Origin: Algoriphagus aquaeductus
GTDB lineage: Bacteria > Bacteroidota > Bacteroidia > Cytophagales > Cyclobacteriaceae
NCBI RefSeq assembly: GCF_003253485.1
Contig: NZ_QKTX01000003.1
Location: 186,001 to 250,000, forward strand
Direction of reading: 5' to 3'
DNA length: 64,000 nucleotides
Shown here piece after piece: positions 36,975 through 46,715 of the stretch. The position numbers and the translations under genes were made by a program. How positions within the stretch are numbered: the stretch's first letter is position 1; the number at the start of each line of letters is the position of its first letter. The notes under the pieces were generated by a model that was not told where the DNA came from, did not search any database, and was given only the letters and a program-made list of their open reading frames with translations.

Positions 36975-38414
36975 TTAATTATTTCTGTCGCGGCTGTTTC
37001 CTCTAGTTGGGGCAGAAGATTCGGTTCGGCCTGCAGGGGCTGAGCTTCTGGCAGGCGCCGAGGATTTTACCTGTGGCTGGCTGCTTTGACTTCTGCTTGG
37101 CTGAGCGACTCTGGATTCATTTCCTCGGGATGGAGCGGTTCTTACCTGAGGTTGAGATTGGGTTCGCTGCTGAGGCTGTCGCACTTCCTGAGTTCTGGAA
37201 GGTGCCGAACTTCGCTGTTCCACACTTCCCCGCGGTGCCGGTTGAGGCTGTGTTCTCACTTGAGCATCTCTACTTGGTTGCGGTTGAGTCCTTACCTGTG
37301 ATTCTCTGGAGGGCTGCGGCTGCGTTCTTACTTGAGATTCTCGGGAAGGAGCAGGCTGAGTTTGTACCGTTCCCTGTCTGGAAGGCTGTGCAGATCTCGA
37401 GGGCTGGGAAGTTGCCTCCCGCTGACGGGTATCTGCAGGCGCTGGTTTCACCTCAAATTTTTGTTCCTGACCTCTGGACGAAGGTGTGGCTGTTCTTCCT
37501 GGATTGGCTGTTCCTTGGCTGGAATTGGCAGAGCCAGATCGACTTGGCTGACTGGTAGAGCCTGAGTTTGCGGGACTGATTTGCCTGCTTGCACGTGCGG
37601 TTTTCACCTCTTCCGCCTGCAATACTCTGGACGGTCTGGCTTCCACACTTCTTCCTCTGGTTTCCTCCAATTGGGGTCTGTAAAGGCTCACTTCGTTTCT
37701 TGCCACTGCCGATCTTCCCGGAGCTTCCGCAGTACGGATATTGTATACAGGTACTACCTGCCTTGTCACACGCTCGACATCTCTTCGGTTAGGACCTGCA
37801 TAGTAATTGTGGTTGTTGTAGACGACCGTATTGTTGATCACGGTAGTTCTGTTGATGATTTTCACCTTGGTATGGTGATGGCGATACGGAGCGTAGTAGC
37901 TGTATACATTTCTGTGATAGATCCTGCCGTGAGGGATGAATACCCAATGACGGGAGGGAATATTGATGCTCACATTGATGGACACGCCAGGTCCAAGGGG
38001 TGCCCAGCCATAGTATCCTCCTCCGGATCTCCAGCTCACCCAAGCAGGTGCCCACTGATATCCGGGGATCCAAGCCCAGCTTTGATAGTAATCGTCAAAA
38101 TACCATCTGCCGTAGTGGAAAGTGGCCCAGCCCCAATCGTAATCGGAAACCCAGGTATTTCCGTATTCGGTCATGACCCAGTGTCCGTTGGTGCCGTATG
38201 GGTGAAAATCATCATAGACCGCAGGAAGCCAGATGTAGCCATGTCTGCCGTCTTTGACCCAGTCTCCATAGGGAGTAAGCGCGTCGTAGAAAACCTGAAA
38301 GGAGACACCTCTGAAGTTTTTTGCCTCAGCAGGAATAGAAGAGAAAACCCCGGTTAAAAGCACCAAGCTGAGCGTCGCCATTCGGAGCCATCGGTTTTTT
38401 TGAGTCGTTTTCAT
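36975..38414 (-). CDS. DUF6600-type exported protein with a Gln/Ser/Arg/Pro-rich tail
   Basis: 479-residue exported protein with a cleavable signal (ending PAEA). Residues 40-180 are very rich in Trp, Tyr and Gly (YGDWVKDGRHGYIWLP, WAWIPGYQWAPAW, GWAPLGPG), the DUF6600 pattern. A KIINRTTVINNTVVYNN hinge follows. The last 240 residues are disordered and basic and contain three tandem 12-residue repeats (PSRESQVRTQPQ, residues 356-391, DNA 37242-37349). The role is unknown; a cell-wall or surface polymer association is a guess. Confidence 0.75.
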   Translation of the reverse strand: MKTTQKNRWLRMATLSLVLLTGVFSSIPAEAKNFRGVSFQVFYDALTPYGDWVKDGRHGYIWLPAVYDDFHPYGTNGHWVMTEYGNTWVSDYDWGWATFHYGRWYFDDYYQSWAWIPGYQWAPAWVSWRSGGGYYGWAPLGPGVSINVSINIPSRHWVFIPHGRIYHRNVYSYYAPYRHHHTKVKIINRTTVINNTVVYNNHNYYAGPNRRDVERVTRQVVPVYNIRTAEAPGRSAVARNEVSLYRPQLEETRGRSVEARPSRVLQAEEVKTARASRQISPANSGSTSQPSRSGSANSSQGTANPGRTATPSSRGQEQKFEVKPAPADTRQREATSQPSRSAQPSRQGTVQTQPAPSRESQVRTQPQPSRESQVRTQPQPSRDAQVRTQPQPAPRGSVEQRSSAPSRTQEVRQPQQRTQSQPQVRTAPSRGNESRVAQPSRSQSSQPQVKSSAPARSSAPAGRTESSAPTRGNSRDRNN

Positions 38415-38881
38415 GGTAGTTGTGGTTAGAAGTGGAATTGGGTACGGTTGGGGCTAATGGTTTATTGGGAAGATGCGAAATGTCCTGAGTTGGTTGCATG
38501 GATTATTTCATAAACTGGGCCATATTTTTGAGACTTATTGAAAATCAAGATGAATTTTATGGATCTATCGATAAAAAATAGATAAAGGTTGTGTCTTATT
38601 GTTGAGTCTGTTTTAAAAAATGAACTTTTTTTATCCTACTTATTTTAAAAAATCAATGAACTGCGATTGTCTATTTGAAAAATGTAGAGATCGGCTCAGG
38701 GGTTTGTTTAAATTCTAAACGGAAAATCCCTGTTTTTGGGTATCTGGAGTTTTCTTAAGATTTTCTTAAAATTTTTTTAAGAGGAAAAAGTTTGGATTGA
38801 TTTTCCATTCTGGGCTATTAAAAAAAGTCTGAAAATTCAAAAAGCCCTTGGTTAAAGGGCTTTTTGAATGGGTTATTTTTC
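38415..38881. other. Intergenic region with a terminator near its left part
   Basis: 467 AT-rich bases upstream of the DUF6600 gene and downstream of the S15 peptidase gene. It holds the 15-bp terminator at 38835-38869 and TTCTTAA-rich stretches near 38755-38785. No ORF is supported; the promoter of the DUF6600 gene should be here but I cannot place it. Confidence 0.45.
38835..38869 (-). terminator. Terminator after the S15 peptidase gene
   Basis: A perfect 15-bp inverted repeat (38835-38849 with 38855-38869) has a 5-base loop. The T run is part of the stem on both strands, so it may work in either direction. Confidence 0.82.
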
Positions 38882-40738
38882 TTATTGAATGGATCGGTTT
38901 AGGGCCTCTTTTCCTCCCACAATGGGAAGTGTAAGGGATGTGCCGTCAAGATCAATGGTGAGTTGGGTGCCAGGCCTTGGCCAGAGGGTAAACTCTCTGT
39001 CTGAAGAGAAAATCATCAGGCCGATTTGTTGACCGGCGGGAATGATCTGATCGTCGGGTTGAAGCTCGAAGTTTAGCTCATAGAATTTTCCCGGAATCAA
39101 GGGCTCGCTTTTTCGAATGGAGGAATGATTTTGAGGATCGGCCCATCCGCGGGTGATGATGTTGTCTGTGATTCGGGCATTTCTGCCTTCATTCCAAGGC
39201 AGGGAAACCAGCCAAACCGATAGATTTGTAGCAGGTTTGTCGGAGGCAAGCTTGATTTTTATGCTTGCTGTCCCGGAGATATGCACATCTTCTTTCAATA
39301 CCGGGCTTAGATACATCAAGCGGTGTTCCGTGATTTCGGCTTGGGCTAGGGCCGAACCCGAGAATGAATAATTGTCCACCAGAGTTTCCCGTTTTGCGGT
39401 AGTGGTTTTCTGCAAATTCAGGGTACCCGCATCCGGAGCTCCTCCGGTCAAATACATCGTCACTTCTGAAGCACTTGGATTGGGATAGTCCGCATAGGGA
39501 GTGGGTTTGTTTTGAGGGTCTTTTTCTCTTACGATCCAGGCTTTTGGGTCATTTTCCACGCCGTTTTCAATGCCATGAAGGTATCGTGTAAACCACCGGT
39601 TCATCATGCTCAAGGGCGGAGGTCCACCGTGACCGTTTTGGTGGTAATAAATCATGGAAGGAACGCCTTTTCTTCGGGCCTCCTCATAGATTCTGTAGGA
39701 GTGCTCAGGCATCACATTCCAGTCATTGAACCCATGTGCCATCAGGAGGGCTGCCTTGAAATTCCCCATCTGATTGAGATAGTCTCGTCCTGCCCAAAAG
39801 TCATTGTAATCTCCGGTGATTCGATCCATTCCCTGGGCCATTTCAGTATCTCGGACCGTTCGGTTGTTGTAAGCCCTCTTAGACTCATCTCCACTGTGGA
39901 TGAAATCATACAGGACATCAATGTCTTCACCCAAATATCCTCCCGGTGAGCGAACTAGTCCATTGGAACGGTAATAGTGGTAATAGGAGGTGTTTGGGGC
40001 TATGGGAATAATGGCTTCCAGACCTTTGACTCCTGTGGTGGCTGCGGCTATGGGAAGTGTTCCATTGTAAGAAGTACCGGTCATACCTACCTTACCGGTG
40101 GACCAAAAGGCCGTTACTTTCTCATTTCCGTCAGGGCTGGTATAGCCGTTTTCTTTTCCGGTCAGCCACTCAATGACTGCCTTTGGGGCTAAAGACTCAT
40201 TCTGTCCTCCCACGGTAGGGGCACCTTGAGAAAGGCCTGTTCCCGGAGACGAAGAGTGAACAACTACATATCCCCGGGGTACCCAAATGTAGATTTCTGT
40301 GTTGGAAATGATGGGCCGTTCGCCGGTACGCTTCACTTCGGGATTGACGTGTGGAGGGCCTGGCTCACCAAGCTCATGGCGGACATCCCAGAAAAATTCC
40401 CGATTGTTTCCTGCAGTCCCTGCATAGTAAGGGCTTGAGGCATAGATCACAGGAAGTTTGAGGCCTTCCGTCTCGGTCTGCTGAGGTCGGGTGACAGCCA
40501 CATGCATTCGATCCTTTTTTCCGTCTCCATCAGTATCAAACTCTGTCTCTACCCAAAGGTCATGGCTGATCCATTTGGTGGAGTCTTTGAATTCCGGTAC
40601 GATCTGGGCTTCCCCATTTTCAAAAATCGGTTTGGCTTGGGCAAAAAGTTGCTGTTGTACTCCTGTGAAAAGCAGCAGCAAGAAAAGGATCCATCCGGTT
40701 CTTGCTGAATTTAAAATCTGAACGTTTGATTTCTTCAT
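38882..40738 (-). CDS. Secreted Xaa-Pro dipeptidyl-peptidase-like hydrolase (S15/CocE)
   Basis: 618-residue exported alpha/beta hydrolase; the signal peptide ends FAQ. The nucleophile Ser is in GMTGTSYNG, the likely Asp in HGFNDWNV and the His in YYHQNGHGG. A C-terminal jelly-roll domain (SASIKIKLASDKPATNLSV and after) is typical of PepX/CocE. The family removes Xaa-Pro dipeptides or hydrolyses esters; which one is not clear here. The segment DTDGDGKKDRM looks like a calcium-binding loop. Confidence 0.88.
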   Translation of the reverse strand: MKKSNVQILNSARTGWILFLLLLFTGVQQQLFAQAKPIFENGEAQIVPEFKDSTKWISHDLWVETEFDTDGDGKKDRMHVAVTRPQQTETEGLKLPVIYASSPYYAGTAGNNREFFWDVRHELGEPGPPHVNPEVKRTGERPIISNTEIYIWVPRGYVVVHSSSPGTGLSQGAPTVGGQNESLAPKAVIEWLTGKENGYTSPDGNEKVTAFWSTGKVGMTGTSYNGTLPIAAATTGVKGLEAIIPIAPNTSYYHYYRSNGLVRSPGGYLGEDIDVLYDFIHSGDESKRAYNNRTVRDTEMAQGMDRITGDYNDFWAGRDYLNQMGNFKAALLMAHGFNDWNVMPEHSYRIYEEARRKGVPSMIYYHQNGHGGPPPLSMMNRWFTRYLHGIENGVENDPKAWIVREKDPQNKPTPYADYPNPSASEVTMYLTGGAPDAGTLNLQKTTTAKRETLVDNYSFSGSALAQAEITEHRLMYLSPVLKEDVHISGTASIKIKLASDKPATNLSVWLVSLPWNEGRNARITDNIITRGWADPQNHSSIRKSEPLIPGKFYELNFELQPDDQIIPAGQQIGLMIFSSDREFTLWPRPGTQLTIDLDGTSLTLPIVGGKEALNRSIQ

Positions 40739-40914
40739 TTGAGTGTTTTGAAAGAGTTGAAAATGGCAGGGGAGAAACTATGTTTTCTGATTATTCGCCA
40801 ATCCGCCCATTGGGGAATATTATTCTTACTAATACGTTGGAGGACCGAAGAATCCGGAGATTATTCGTTTGTTTAAAGTTGAGCTTTATTATGGAAAAGA
40901 TCTGTACATCCAAA

Positions 40915-41919
40915 TTAAGCAATTTTGGTTTTCACCAATTCCCCCATGACCCAGTTGGCTCGGGCTCCGGAGACTCCCGTGCTTGGGCAAGTGCCTGTTC
41001 CCAAAAGGTCTTCGACAATGGACTGAATCAGCGGTTGTTGGATATGATGGGGAAGGGATAGATGAAAATGCTGCGGTTCTTGGAAGTCTTGAATCAGTGT
41101 AAATTCGCCTTTTCCGAAGGTGGCAAAACGGATCTGTCCTGTGCTTCCGTCCAGAATGATTTCATCTTTTTCGGCAGAATGGGAAGAGGTAAAGCACCAA
41201 TTTCCCGTGCCTAGGACTCCGTTTTCGAAAACAAAACTACCCACTACCAGGTCCTCCGCTGCATAGGCCTTGGCCTGATTGGTAGCAAAGCCCGAAGCAT
41301 GGGTGATTTTCCCGAAGAAAAAATCCAACAGATCCAACTGATGGGAGGCCAAATCGAAAAAGTATCCGCCACCTGCGATCTCGGGGACGACTCTCCAATT
41401 ATTTTCCAGCATGGTGATGATTTCCGGCTCAACCACCTGTTTCATGTTTACATGTACTGTCCGGATTTCTCCGATCGCCCCTCCGTCTATCAATTCCTTG
41501 ATTTGGACAAAATGAGGTAGAGCACGACGGTAGTAGGCTACATAAAGCGGAACATTTGCTTTTTCACATACCTCGATCATTGCCAGACATTCGGAATGGG
41601 TCCGAGCCATGGGTTTTTCCATATAGACAGGTTTGCCTGCTTCGGCAGCCATTCGGGTCATTTCCAAATGGGCATTGGGAGGGGTGGCAATGTAAATCGC
41701 ATTGACTTCAGGATCATTGATGAGTTGCTGAGCATCGGTGTACCATTTGGGGACACCGTGGCGGGAGGCGTAGTCTTTCACTTTTGCCTCGTCGCGACGC
41801 ATGACCCCCACCAATTTACTGTGCGGAACAAGGTTCATGGCAGGTGCGGACTTGACTTCGCAGACATTGCCCACGCCGATCACTCCCCATCGAACTTCTG
41901 AATCGTTAAGTTTTTGCAT
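40915..41919 (-). CDS. Gfo/Idh/MocA-family oxidoreductase
   Basis: 334-residue NAD(P)-dependent sugar or polyol oxidoreductase. The Rossmann motif GVIGVGNV is near residues 12-19, the cofactor/sugar motif EKPMA follows at about 100, and GGGYFFDLASHQLDLL carries the substrate-binding Asp/His. It acts on an unidentified sugar, inositol or aldose derivative. It lies beside an ADH and a second, exported member of the same family. Confidence 0.88.
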   Translation of the reverse strand: MQKLNDSEVRWGVIGVGNVCEVKSAPAMNLVPHSKLVGVMRRDEAKVKDYASRHGVPKWYTDAQQLINDPEVNAIYIATPPNAHLEMTRMAAEAGKPVYMEKPMARTHSECLAMIEVCEKANVPLYVAYYRRALPHFVQIKELIDGGAIGEIRTVHVNMKQVVEPEIITMLENNWRVVPEIAGGGYFFDLASHQLDLLDFFFGKITHASGFATNQAKAYAAEDLVVGSFVFENGVLGTGNWCFTSSHSAEKDEIILDGSTGQIRFATFGKGEFTLIQDFQEPQHFHLSLPHHIQQPLIQSIVEDLLGTGTCPSTGVSGARANWVMGELVKTKIA

Positions 41920-41949
41920 GTCAAAAGGTATAACTTCCTCCTCAAAAAG

Positions 41950-42153
41950 TTATTTTTTATCGAATCGAAATCTCGCACCATCAATTACGATGCATAATCC
42001 AGCCTGAAAAACGATCAGGGCTACAGTTCCATACACTACCCATTCTTCCCCTCTGAATTTTGCAAAACCTGCATCCACGGTCATGCAAAGGCCGGTACCT
42101 GTAAGAAGTAAGCCAGCTACAGACTGGACAAACCATCTGGTTTTTGATTTCAT
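41950..42153 (-). CDS. Small two-helix membrane protein
   Basis: 67-residue protein with two membrane helices (SVAGLLLTGTGLCM and VYGTVALIVFQAGLCIVI) separated by a short loop. I chose the ATG at 42153 over an upstream one at 42192, which would overlap the ADH gene. No family is recognised. It sits between the Gfo/Idh/MocA gene and the ADH gene on the same strand, so it may be cotranscribed. Confidence 0.6.
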   Translation of the reverse strand: MKSKTRWFVQSVAGLLLTGTGLCMTVDAGFAKFRGEEWVVYGTVALIVFQAGLCIVIDGARFRFDKK

Positions 42154-42178
42154 TTTTAGATAAGGTTTAATGTGTTTT

Positions 42179-43219
42179 TCAAAACCGATCAATCATCACC
42201 ATCCCATTTTCCTGAAAACGGTCCATGGAGGTTAGAGCTTCAACCGCTTCGTCAAGACCTATCCTTCTTCCGATAAGCGTTTGGGGTGCGATTTTTCCCT
42301 GTAAAATCATCTGCATCATTTCCGGATAGGCATGGGCCTGCATGCCGTGACTTCCGAGTAGCTCGAGTTCTTGGGCGATGACCAAATGCATCGGTACTTG
42401 AGGATTGGTTTGGTCTCCTGCCATCAGTCCGATTTGAATGTGTTTGCCTCGTTTTCTGAGGCAGGCGATGGAGTTGTAGCAGGTGATTTTGCTTCCCAAG
42501 GCATCGATCGAAACGTGTGCTCCGCCTTTGGTGAGCTCAAGAATTGCTTCCGGTATATCGGGATTGATTTTTCCATTGAGCAAAATGTCAGCTCCGGCGG
42601 CTTTGGCCAAAGCCAGCTTTTCTTCAGAAATATCTACTGCAATCACCTGGGCGCCCAAAGCAGCAGCAATCATAATAGCCGAAAGTCCCACTCCGCCGCA
42701 GCCATGCACGGCTACCCATTGCCCGCCGGTGACTTTTCCCTGAGCGACCACTCCCCGGAAGGAAGTGGCAAATCGGCAGCCCAAACTCGCGGCCGCCTCA
42801 AAACTCACCGAATCCGGCAGTCGGACCAAGTTGGCCTCGGCTCGATGAACGGCCACATATTCCGCAAAGGATCCCCAATGGGTAAATCCCGGCTGAAATT
42901 GATCATCGCAAATCTGCTGGTTTCCACTTTGGCAGGTCGGGCAGGTGCCACAAGCGCAGACAAAGGGAACGGTCACCCGATCCCCGGCTTTCCAGTTTTT
43001 CACTCCTTTGCCCACTTCCCGGATCACTCCGGCAAACTCGTGCCCAGGAACATGCGGAAGCCGGATATCCGAATCGTGTCCCATCCAACCATGCCAGTCG
43101 CTCCGGCAAAGTCCGGTTGCCTTCACTTCCAAAACCACTCCGTAGTCTGGTACTTGAGGATCGGGAACTTGGGTGATGATGGGTTTTTCTTGGAAGGATT
43201 CGACAAGGATGGCTTTCAT
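42179..43219 (-). CDS. Zinc-dependent alcohol dehydrogenase (MDR family)
   Basis: 346-residue medium-chain dehydrogenase. I start at the ATG 43219 (MKAILVESF); the longer upstream frame has no family support. Catalytic zinc ligands are the Cys in [15 protein letters not shown] and the later C-rich loop CACGTCPTC, which holds structural zinc. The cofactor loop is [10 protein letters not shown]. Probably NAD-dependent alcohol or polyol oxidation; the substrate may be the sugar or inositol handled by the two neighbouring Gfo/Idh/MocA enzymes. Confidence 0.9.
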   Translation of the reverse strand: MKAILVESFQEKPIITQVPDPQVPDYGVVLEVKATGLCRSDWHGWMGHDSDIRLPHVPGHEFAGVIREVGKGVKNWKAGDRVTVPFVCACGTCPTCQSGNQQICDDQFQPGFTHWGSFAEYVAVHRAEANLVRLPDSVSFEAAASLGCRFATSFRGVVAQGKVTGGQWVAVHGCGGVGLSAIMIAAALGAQVIAVDISEEKLALAKAAGADILLNGKINPDIPEAILELTKGGAHVSIDALGSKITCYNSIACLRKRGKHIQIGLMAGDQTNPQVPMHLVIAQELELLGSHGMQAHAYPEMMQMILQGKIAPQTLIGRRIGLDEAVEALTSMDRFQENGMVMIDRF

Positions 43220-43254
43220 TGAGTGGTGATTTGAATCGGTAAATTCTAAAAAAA

Positions 43255-43290
43255 TCACAAAAAAACCGTGAGCATTTCCACCCACGGTTT
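43255..43290 (-). terminator. Terminator after the exported Gfo/Idh/MocA gene
   Basis: AAACCGTG (43263-43270) pairs with CACGGTTT (43283-43290). On the minus strand the stem is followed by a T run. Confidence 0.78.
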
Positions 43291-43334
43291 CTGGAATAAT
43301 CTGTAAAAACTGATTACTGTGACTGCCGACTGGA

Positions 43335-44801
43335 TTATACTTCAAATCCTTTTCTGTAGGTTCTACCCACAAACTGATTGGCTTCTTCCAGGTTAGTGAT
43401 GCGCATGTTTTCACCGTCCCAAAGAAGCTTTCGGCGACCGAAGAACTCGTCTCTGCCCTGCGCATTTTTTCTTCTGAGCATATAGCTTCGGATGGCCAAG
43501 TTACCCATCAAAACCGTCTCAGTCATCGGGCCGGCGTAGTCAAAGGATGAGGTCAAAGCCTTGTGTTCTGCAGAACCAAAACCCGCTTTGCAGGCATCCA
43601 CCCACTTCCGCTGATGTCCATATTCCGGTTCGGTGCCTTCGATCCGATCCGGACCAAATTCCTGAGTGCCATCATACAGGTATAACTTTGGCATCAAAGG
43701 CGAACTATCGTTGATGTTGTGCGTGATGATGCCTTTTTCTCCGATCATCATGACACCGTTAGCGGAGTTGGCTCCGCCGAGGTCATGGTCAGGAGGAATG
43801 ATGTCAGGATGTGATGGTCGGATACCACCATCCATCCAAGTCATTTCGAGCGGAACCGGATTTTTCGCAGTTGGGCCATAGTGAAGCGTGATGAAGGAAG
43901 ACGCAGGACAACCTTCCGGGTTGTAATCCGCAGTCCACATTTGCGAAAACACCGAGCCAACGGAGCACTCTGCATCTGTCGGATAGTTTAATCCGAGCAT
44001 TCGGAAAGGAATATCCATCAGGTGACATCCCACATCACCGAGAGCGCCTGTACCATAATCCCACCAGCCTCTCCAGTTGAATGGATGTAGGTTTGGAGTA
44101 AATGGTATTTCCGGCGCCGGTCCTAGCCACAGATCCCATTCGAGCTCGCTTGGTTTTGAGCCTGAATCCGCTTTAGGGAAAGGACCTCCTTGAGGCCAAA
44201 CAGGCCGGTTGGTCCAGATTTGGACTTTGGAGACTTTTCCGATTTTGTTCGAATCCATCCAGCCGCGGATCATGTCCATGAGCGGATTGGAGGCTCCTTG
44301 ATTACCCATTTGGGTCACGACTTTTTGGTCACGAGCCATTTGAGTGAGCATTCGGGCCTCGCGGATATTGTGCGTCATGGGCTTTTGCACATAGACATGC
44401 TTACCTCGCTCCATGCAAAATTTGGCTGCAGGACCATGCACGTGATCCGGAGTAGAGATCGTTACCGCATCAATGTCTTTTTGCTCTTCGAGCATTTTGC
44501 GGTAGTCCGCATACAGCTTGGCATTGGGAAAGCTTTTGACGGAGTCTTTGGCGGAGCCCGAGAAGTCCACATCGCAGAGCGCCACCACACGCTCTCGGCC
44601 GTTGACCGAAGCATTCAAAATATCACTCCGGCCTTTTCCGCCGGCACCGATAGCAGCTAGATTGAGTTGATCTGAAGGAGCGGTGAAGCCCACTCCTCCG
44701 AGTACATGTCTCGGAACGATAAAAAACGACGAAGCAATTGCCGCATTTTTGATAAAATCCCTACGGGTTTGCCCCGCAGCGTTGGAATCCTGTTTCTTCA
44801 T
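43335..44801 (-). CDS. Tat-exported Gfo/Idh/MocA-family oxidoreductase
   Basis: 488-residue oxidoreductase with a twin-arginine-type signal ([11 protein letters not shown], then a hydrophobic stretch). The nucleotide motif is AAIGAGGKG, the sugar motif is QKPMT, and [11 protein letters not shown] is the substrate-binding region. Export through Tat implies the NAD(P)-type cofactor is inserted before transport and held tightly. This subgroup is common in Bacteroidota and often acts on glycans or glycosides. It is upstream of the ADH and the cytosolic Idh-like gene, separated from them by a terminator. Confidence 0.88.
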   Translation of the reverse strand: MKKQDSNAAGQTRRDFIKNAAIASSFFIVPRHVLGGVGFTAPSDQLNLAAIGAGGKGRSDILNASVNGRERVVALCDVDFSGSAKDSVKSFPNAKLYADYRKMLEEQKDIDAVTISTPDHVHGPAAKFCMERGKHVYVQKPMTHNIREARMLTQMARDQKVVTQMGNQGASNPLMDMIRGWMDSNKIGKVSKVQIWTNRPVWPQGGPFPKADSGSKPSELEWDLWLGPAPEIPFTPNLHPFNWRGWWDYGTGALGDVGCHLMDIPFRMLGLNYPTDAECSVGSVFSQMWTADYNPEGCPASSFITLHYGPTAKNPVPLEMTWMDGGIRPSHPDIIPPDHDLGGANSANGVMMIGEKGIITHNINDSSPLMPKLYLYDGTQEFGPDRIEGTEPEYGHQRKWVDACKAGFGSAEHKALTSSFDYAGPMTETVLMGNLAIRSYMLRRKNAQGRDEFFGRRKLLWDGENMRITNLEEANQFVGRTYRKGFEV

Positions 44802-45288
44802 GGGGTTATTGTCAATGAGGTTTAATGTGATTTTGGAATTAGGTAGAATCAGTTGAGTTTTTTGATAAGAAAATCCTTTGGGTCTTGCTACAGATAGAAT
44901 AGGTTTTTTGGATCAAAACGGACTACTGAGATAAGACTTTTTGAAAATAGTGATTTCTGTCTCCTTCTGTAAGGTAAAAATGAAGTTTCTCGAAATTTTT
45001 GGATAAGTGGTAGAAGCGTTAAAAAACTTTTTTCAACAAAACCTGATAGGTACGGATAGATCGGTAAGGATTCCGTAATTTTTTTGAAAAAAAATTAATG
45101 AAAGGGGAGTGTTGTTAGAAATCGATTACGAATAGTCCAGAGAAGGAAATTCATGGTCTTTTTACTAAAAAATAAGCGAAAACTTCGCCTGTGGAGGTTT
45201 TGATGTTTTTCTCTTTTGCCATGCTTTCTTTAGCTTTAGGTGATTTACCCTTAGTAAATTTTGCTTTAGCCCAGAACAACCCCATAAA
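44802..45288. other. Divergent promoter region of the transhydrogenase operon, with a small ORF
   Basis: 487 bases between divergent genes. A minus-strand 44-codon ORF, 45151-45285 (MGLFWAKAKFTKGKSPKAK start, Lys-rich), lies just upstream of pntAA. It is basic and has no family match, so it is only a possibility. No exact TAnnTTTG with a spaced TTG was found for pntAA. Confidence 0.35.
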
Positions 45289-46413
45289 ATGCAAATCGGA
45301 GTTCTCAAAGAAACCAAAGAAAATGAGCGGCGAGTGGCCCTTAGTCCTGATGTGGTCAAATTGCTCAGGAAAAAAGAATTTGAAGTCATCATCGAGTCAG
45401 GAGCGGGAGAGGGATCTTATTTTTCGGATGAAGATTTCAAAGCTGCAGGGGCGGAAGTAGGCCCTGCTTCAGCAGTATATCAAGCTGATGTTCTTCTCAA
45501 AGTCAATTTATTTTCACTGGATGAAATCGCGAGGATGAAGGAAAAATCGGCCTGCATTTCCTACATGTATGCCTATCAATTTCCCCAAATCATCGAGGCG
45601 CTCAACGCCAAATCCATTACTTCCTTTTCCATGGATGCGGTGCCGAGGATTTCCCGGGCACAAAAAATGGATGCGCTTTCCTCTCAGGCCAATTTGGCCG
45701 GATACAAAGCCGTACTGTTGGGAGCCAACCATTTGGGAAAAATCTTTCCCCTCATGATGACCGCTTCAGGGACGATCACTCCGGCCAAAGTCTTGATTTT
45801 TGGTGCGGGAGTAGCCGGCTTGCAGGCCATCGCTACCGCCAAAAGACTCGGAGCCATCGTGGAATGTACCGATGTACGGCCTGAGACCAAGGAACAAGTA
45901 GAGTCACTTGGAGGCCGTTTCCTGACCGTAGAAGGTGCCGAAGGGGTAAAAGTCGAAGGCGGATACGCCAAAGAAGTCTCTGCCGAATACCTCGAAAAGC
46001 AGCAGCAACTCATCCGTGACAAAATCAAAGATGCCGACCTGGTGATTACTACCGCCTTGGTTATGGGTAAAAAATCGCCCATTCTGGTCACTGAAGACAT
46101 GGTGAAAAGCATGAAGACAGGATCGGTCATTGTGGATATGGCGGTCGAATCCGGTGGTAATTGTGCACTATCCGAAAAAAATGCCACAGTCGTAAAACAT
46201 GGCGTGACGATCATTGGCGAGGCCAATTTGCCTTCACTGCTTCCAGTCAATGCAAGTAATCTTTATGCCGTGAATATTTCCACTTTGTTGCTGCACCTAG
46301 CTTCTAAGAATGGGTTAAATCTCGACTTGGAAGAAGAAATTACCAAAGGTGTCCTGATTACCCATCAAGGTGAACTGGTACATTCCTTTACCAAAAGTAT
46401 TTTGAATCAATAG
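45289..46413 (+). CDS. pntAA: NAD(P) transhydrogenase subunit alpha, part 1 (PntAA)
   Basis: 374-residue NAD-binding dI component of proton-translocating transhydrogenase, which uses the proton gradient to make NADPH from NADH. The N-terminal half has the alanine-dehydrogenase/PntA fold (KETKENERRVALSP); the Rossmann motif GAGVAGLQAIATAKRLGAIV precedes DVRPETKEQVESLGGRF. The first two parts of alpha are separate proteins here, as in many Bacteroidota. The stop is 14 bases before pntAB. Confidence 0.95.
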   Translation: MQIGVLKETKENERRVALSPDVVKLLRKKEFEVIIESGAGEGSYFSDEDFKAAGAEVGPASAVYQADVLLKVNLFSLDEIARMKEKSACISYMYAYQFPQIIEALNAKSITSFSMDAVPRISRAQKMDALSSQANLAGYKAVLLGANHLGKIFPLMMTASGTITPAKVLIFGAGVAGLQAIATAKRLGAIVECTDVRPETKEQVESLGGRFLTVEGAEGVKVEGGYAKEVSAEYLEKQQQLIRDKIKDADLVITTALVMGKKSPILVTEDMVKSMKTGSVIVDMAVESGGNCALSEKNATVVKHGVTIIGEANLPSLLPVNASNLYAVNISTLLLHLASKNGLNLDLEEEITKGVLITHQGELVHSFTKSILNQ

Positions 46414-46427
46414 ACCCTCACAGACTT

Positions 46428-46715
46428 ATGGATGCCTCTGCACTCATTATTTTGATTTATGTGTTGGTGTTGGCTAGCTACTTGGGATTTGAACTGATCA
46501 CCAAAGTGCCGCCGACGCTTCATACACCTTTGATGTCAGGTTCCAATGCCATCAGTGGAATCACCATCGTAGGCGCACTCATCGCCACCAATGAACTGGG
46601 TTACTCCACCCTTAGTAAGTGGCTGGGTATGCTAGCTCTTGTTCTTGCTACCATCAATGTGGTCGGAGGATATGCTGTCACAGACCGGATGCTTAAAATG
46701 TTTAAGAAAAAATGA
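46428..46715 (+). CDS. pntAB: NAD(P) transhydrogenase subunit alpha, part 2 (PntAB)
   Basis: 95-residue membrane component of transhydrogenase with three hydrophobic helices. VPPTLHTPLMSGSNAISGITIVGAL is the conserved core of the proton-channel domain. It lies between pntAA and pntB, and its stop overlaps the pntB start by 4 bases, supporting coupled translation. Confidence 0.93.
   Translation: MDASALIILIYVLVLASYLGFELITKVPPTLHTPLMSGSNAISGITIVGALIATNELGYSTLSKWLGMLALVLATINVVGGYAVTDRMLKMFKKK

Noticed and set aside
37007-38357. Long plus-strand ORFs opposite the DUF6600-type gene
   Set aside because: They are antisense shadows of a Pro/Ser/Gln/Arg-rich and Trp/Tyr/Gly-rich protein; no signal, fold or start context supports them.
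45191-45460. 89-codon plus-strand ORF overlapping the pntAA start
   Set aside because: It overlaps pntAA in another frame; pntAA from 45289 has clear family support while this ORF has none.
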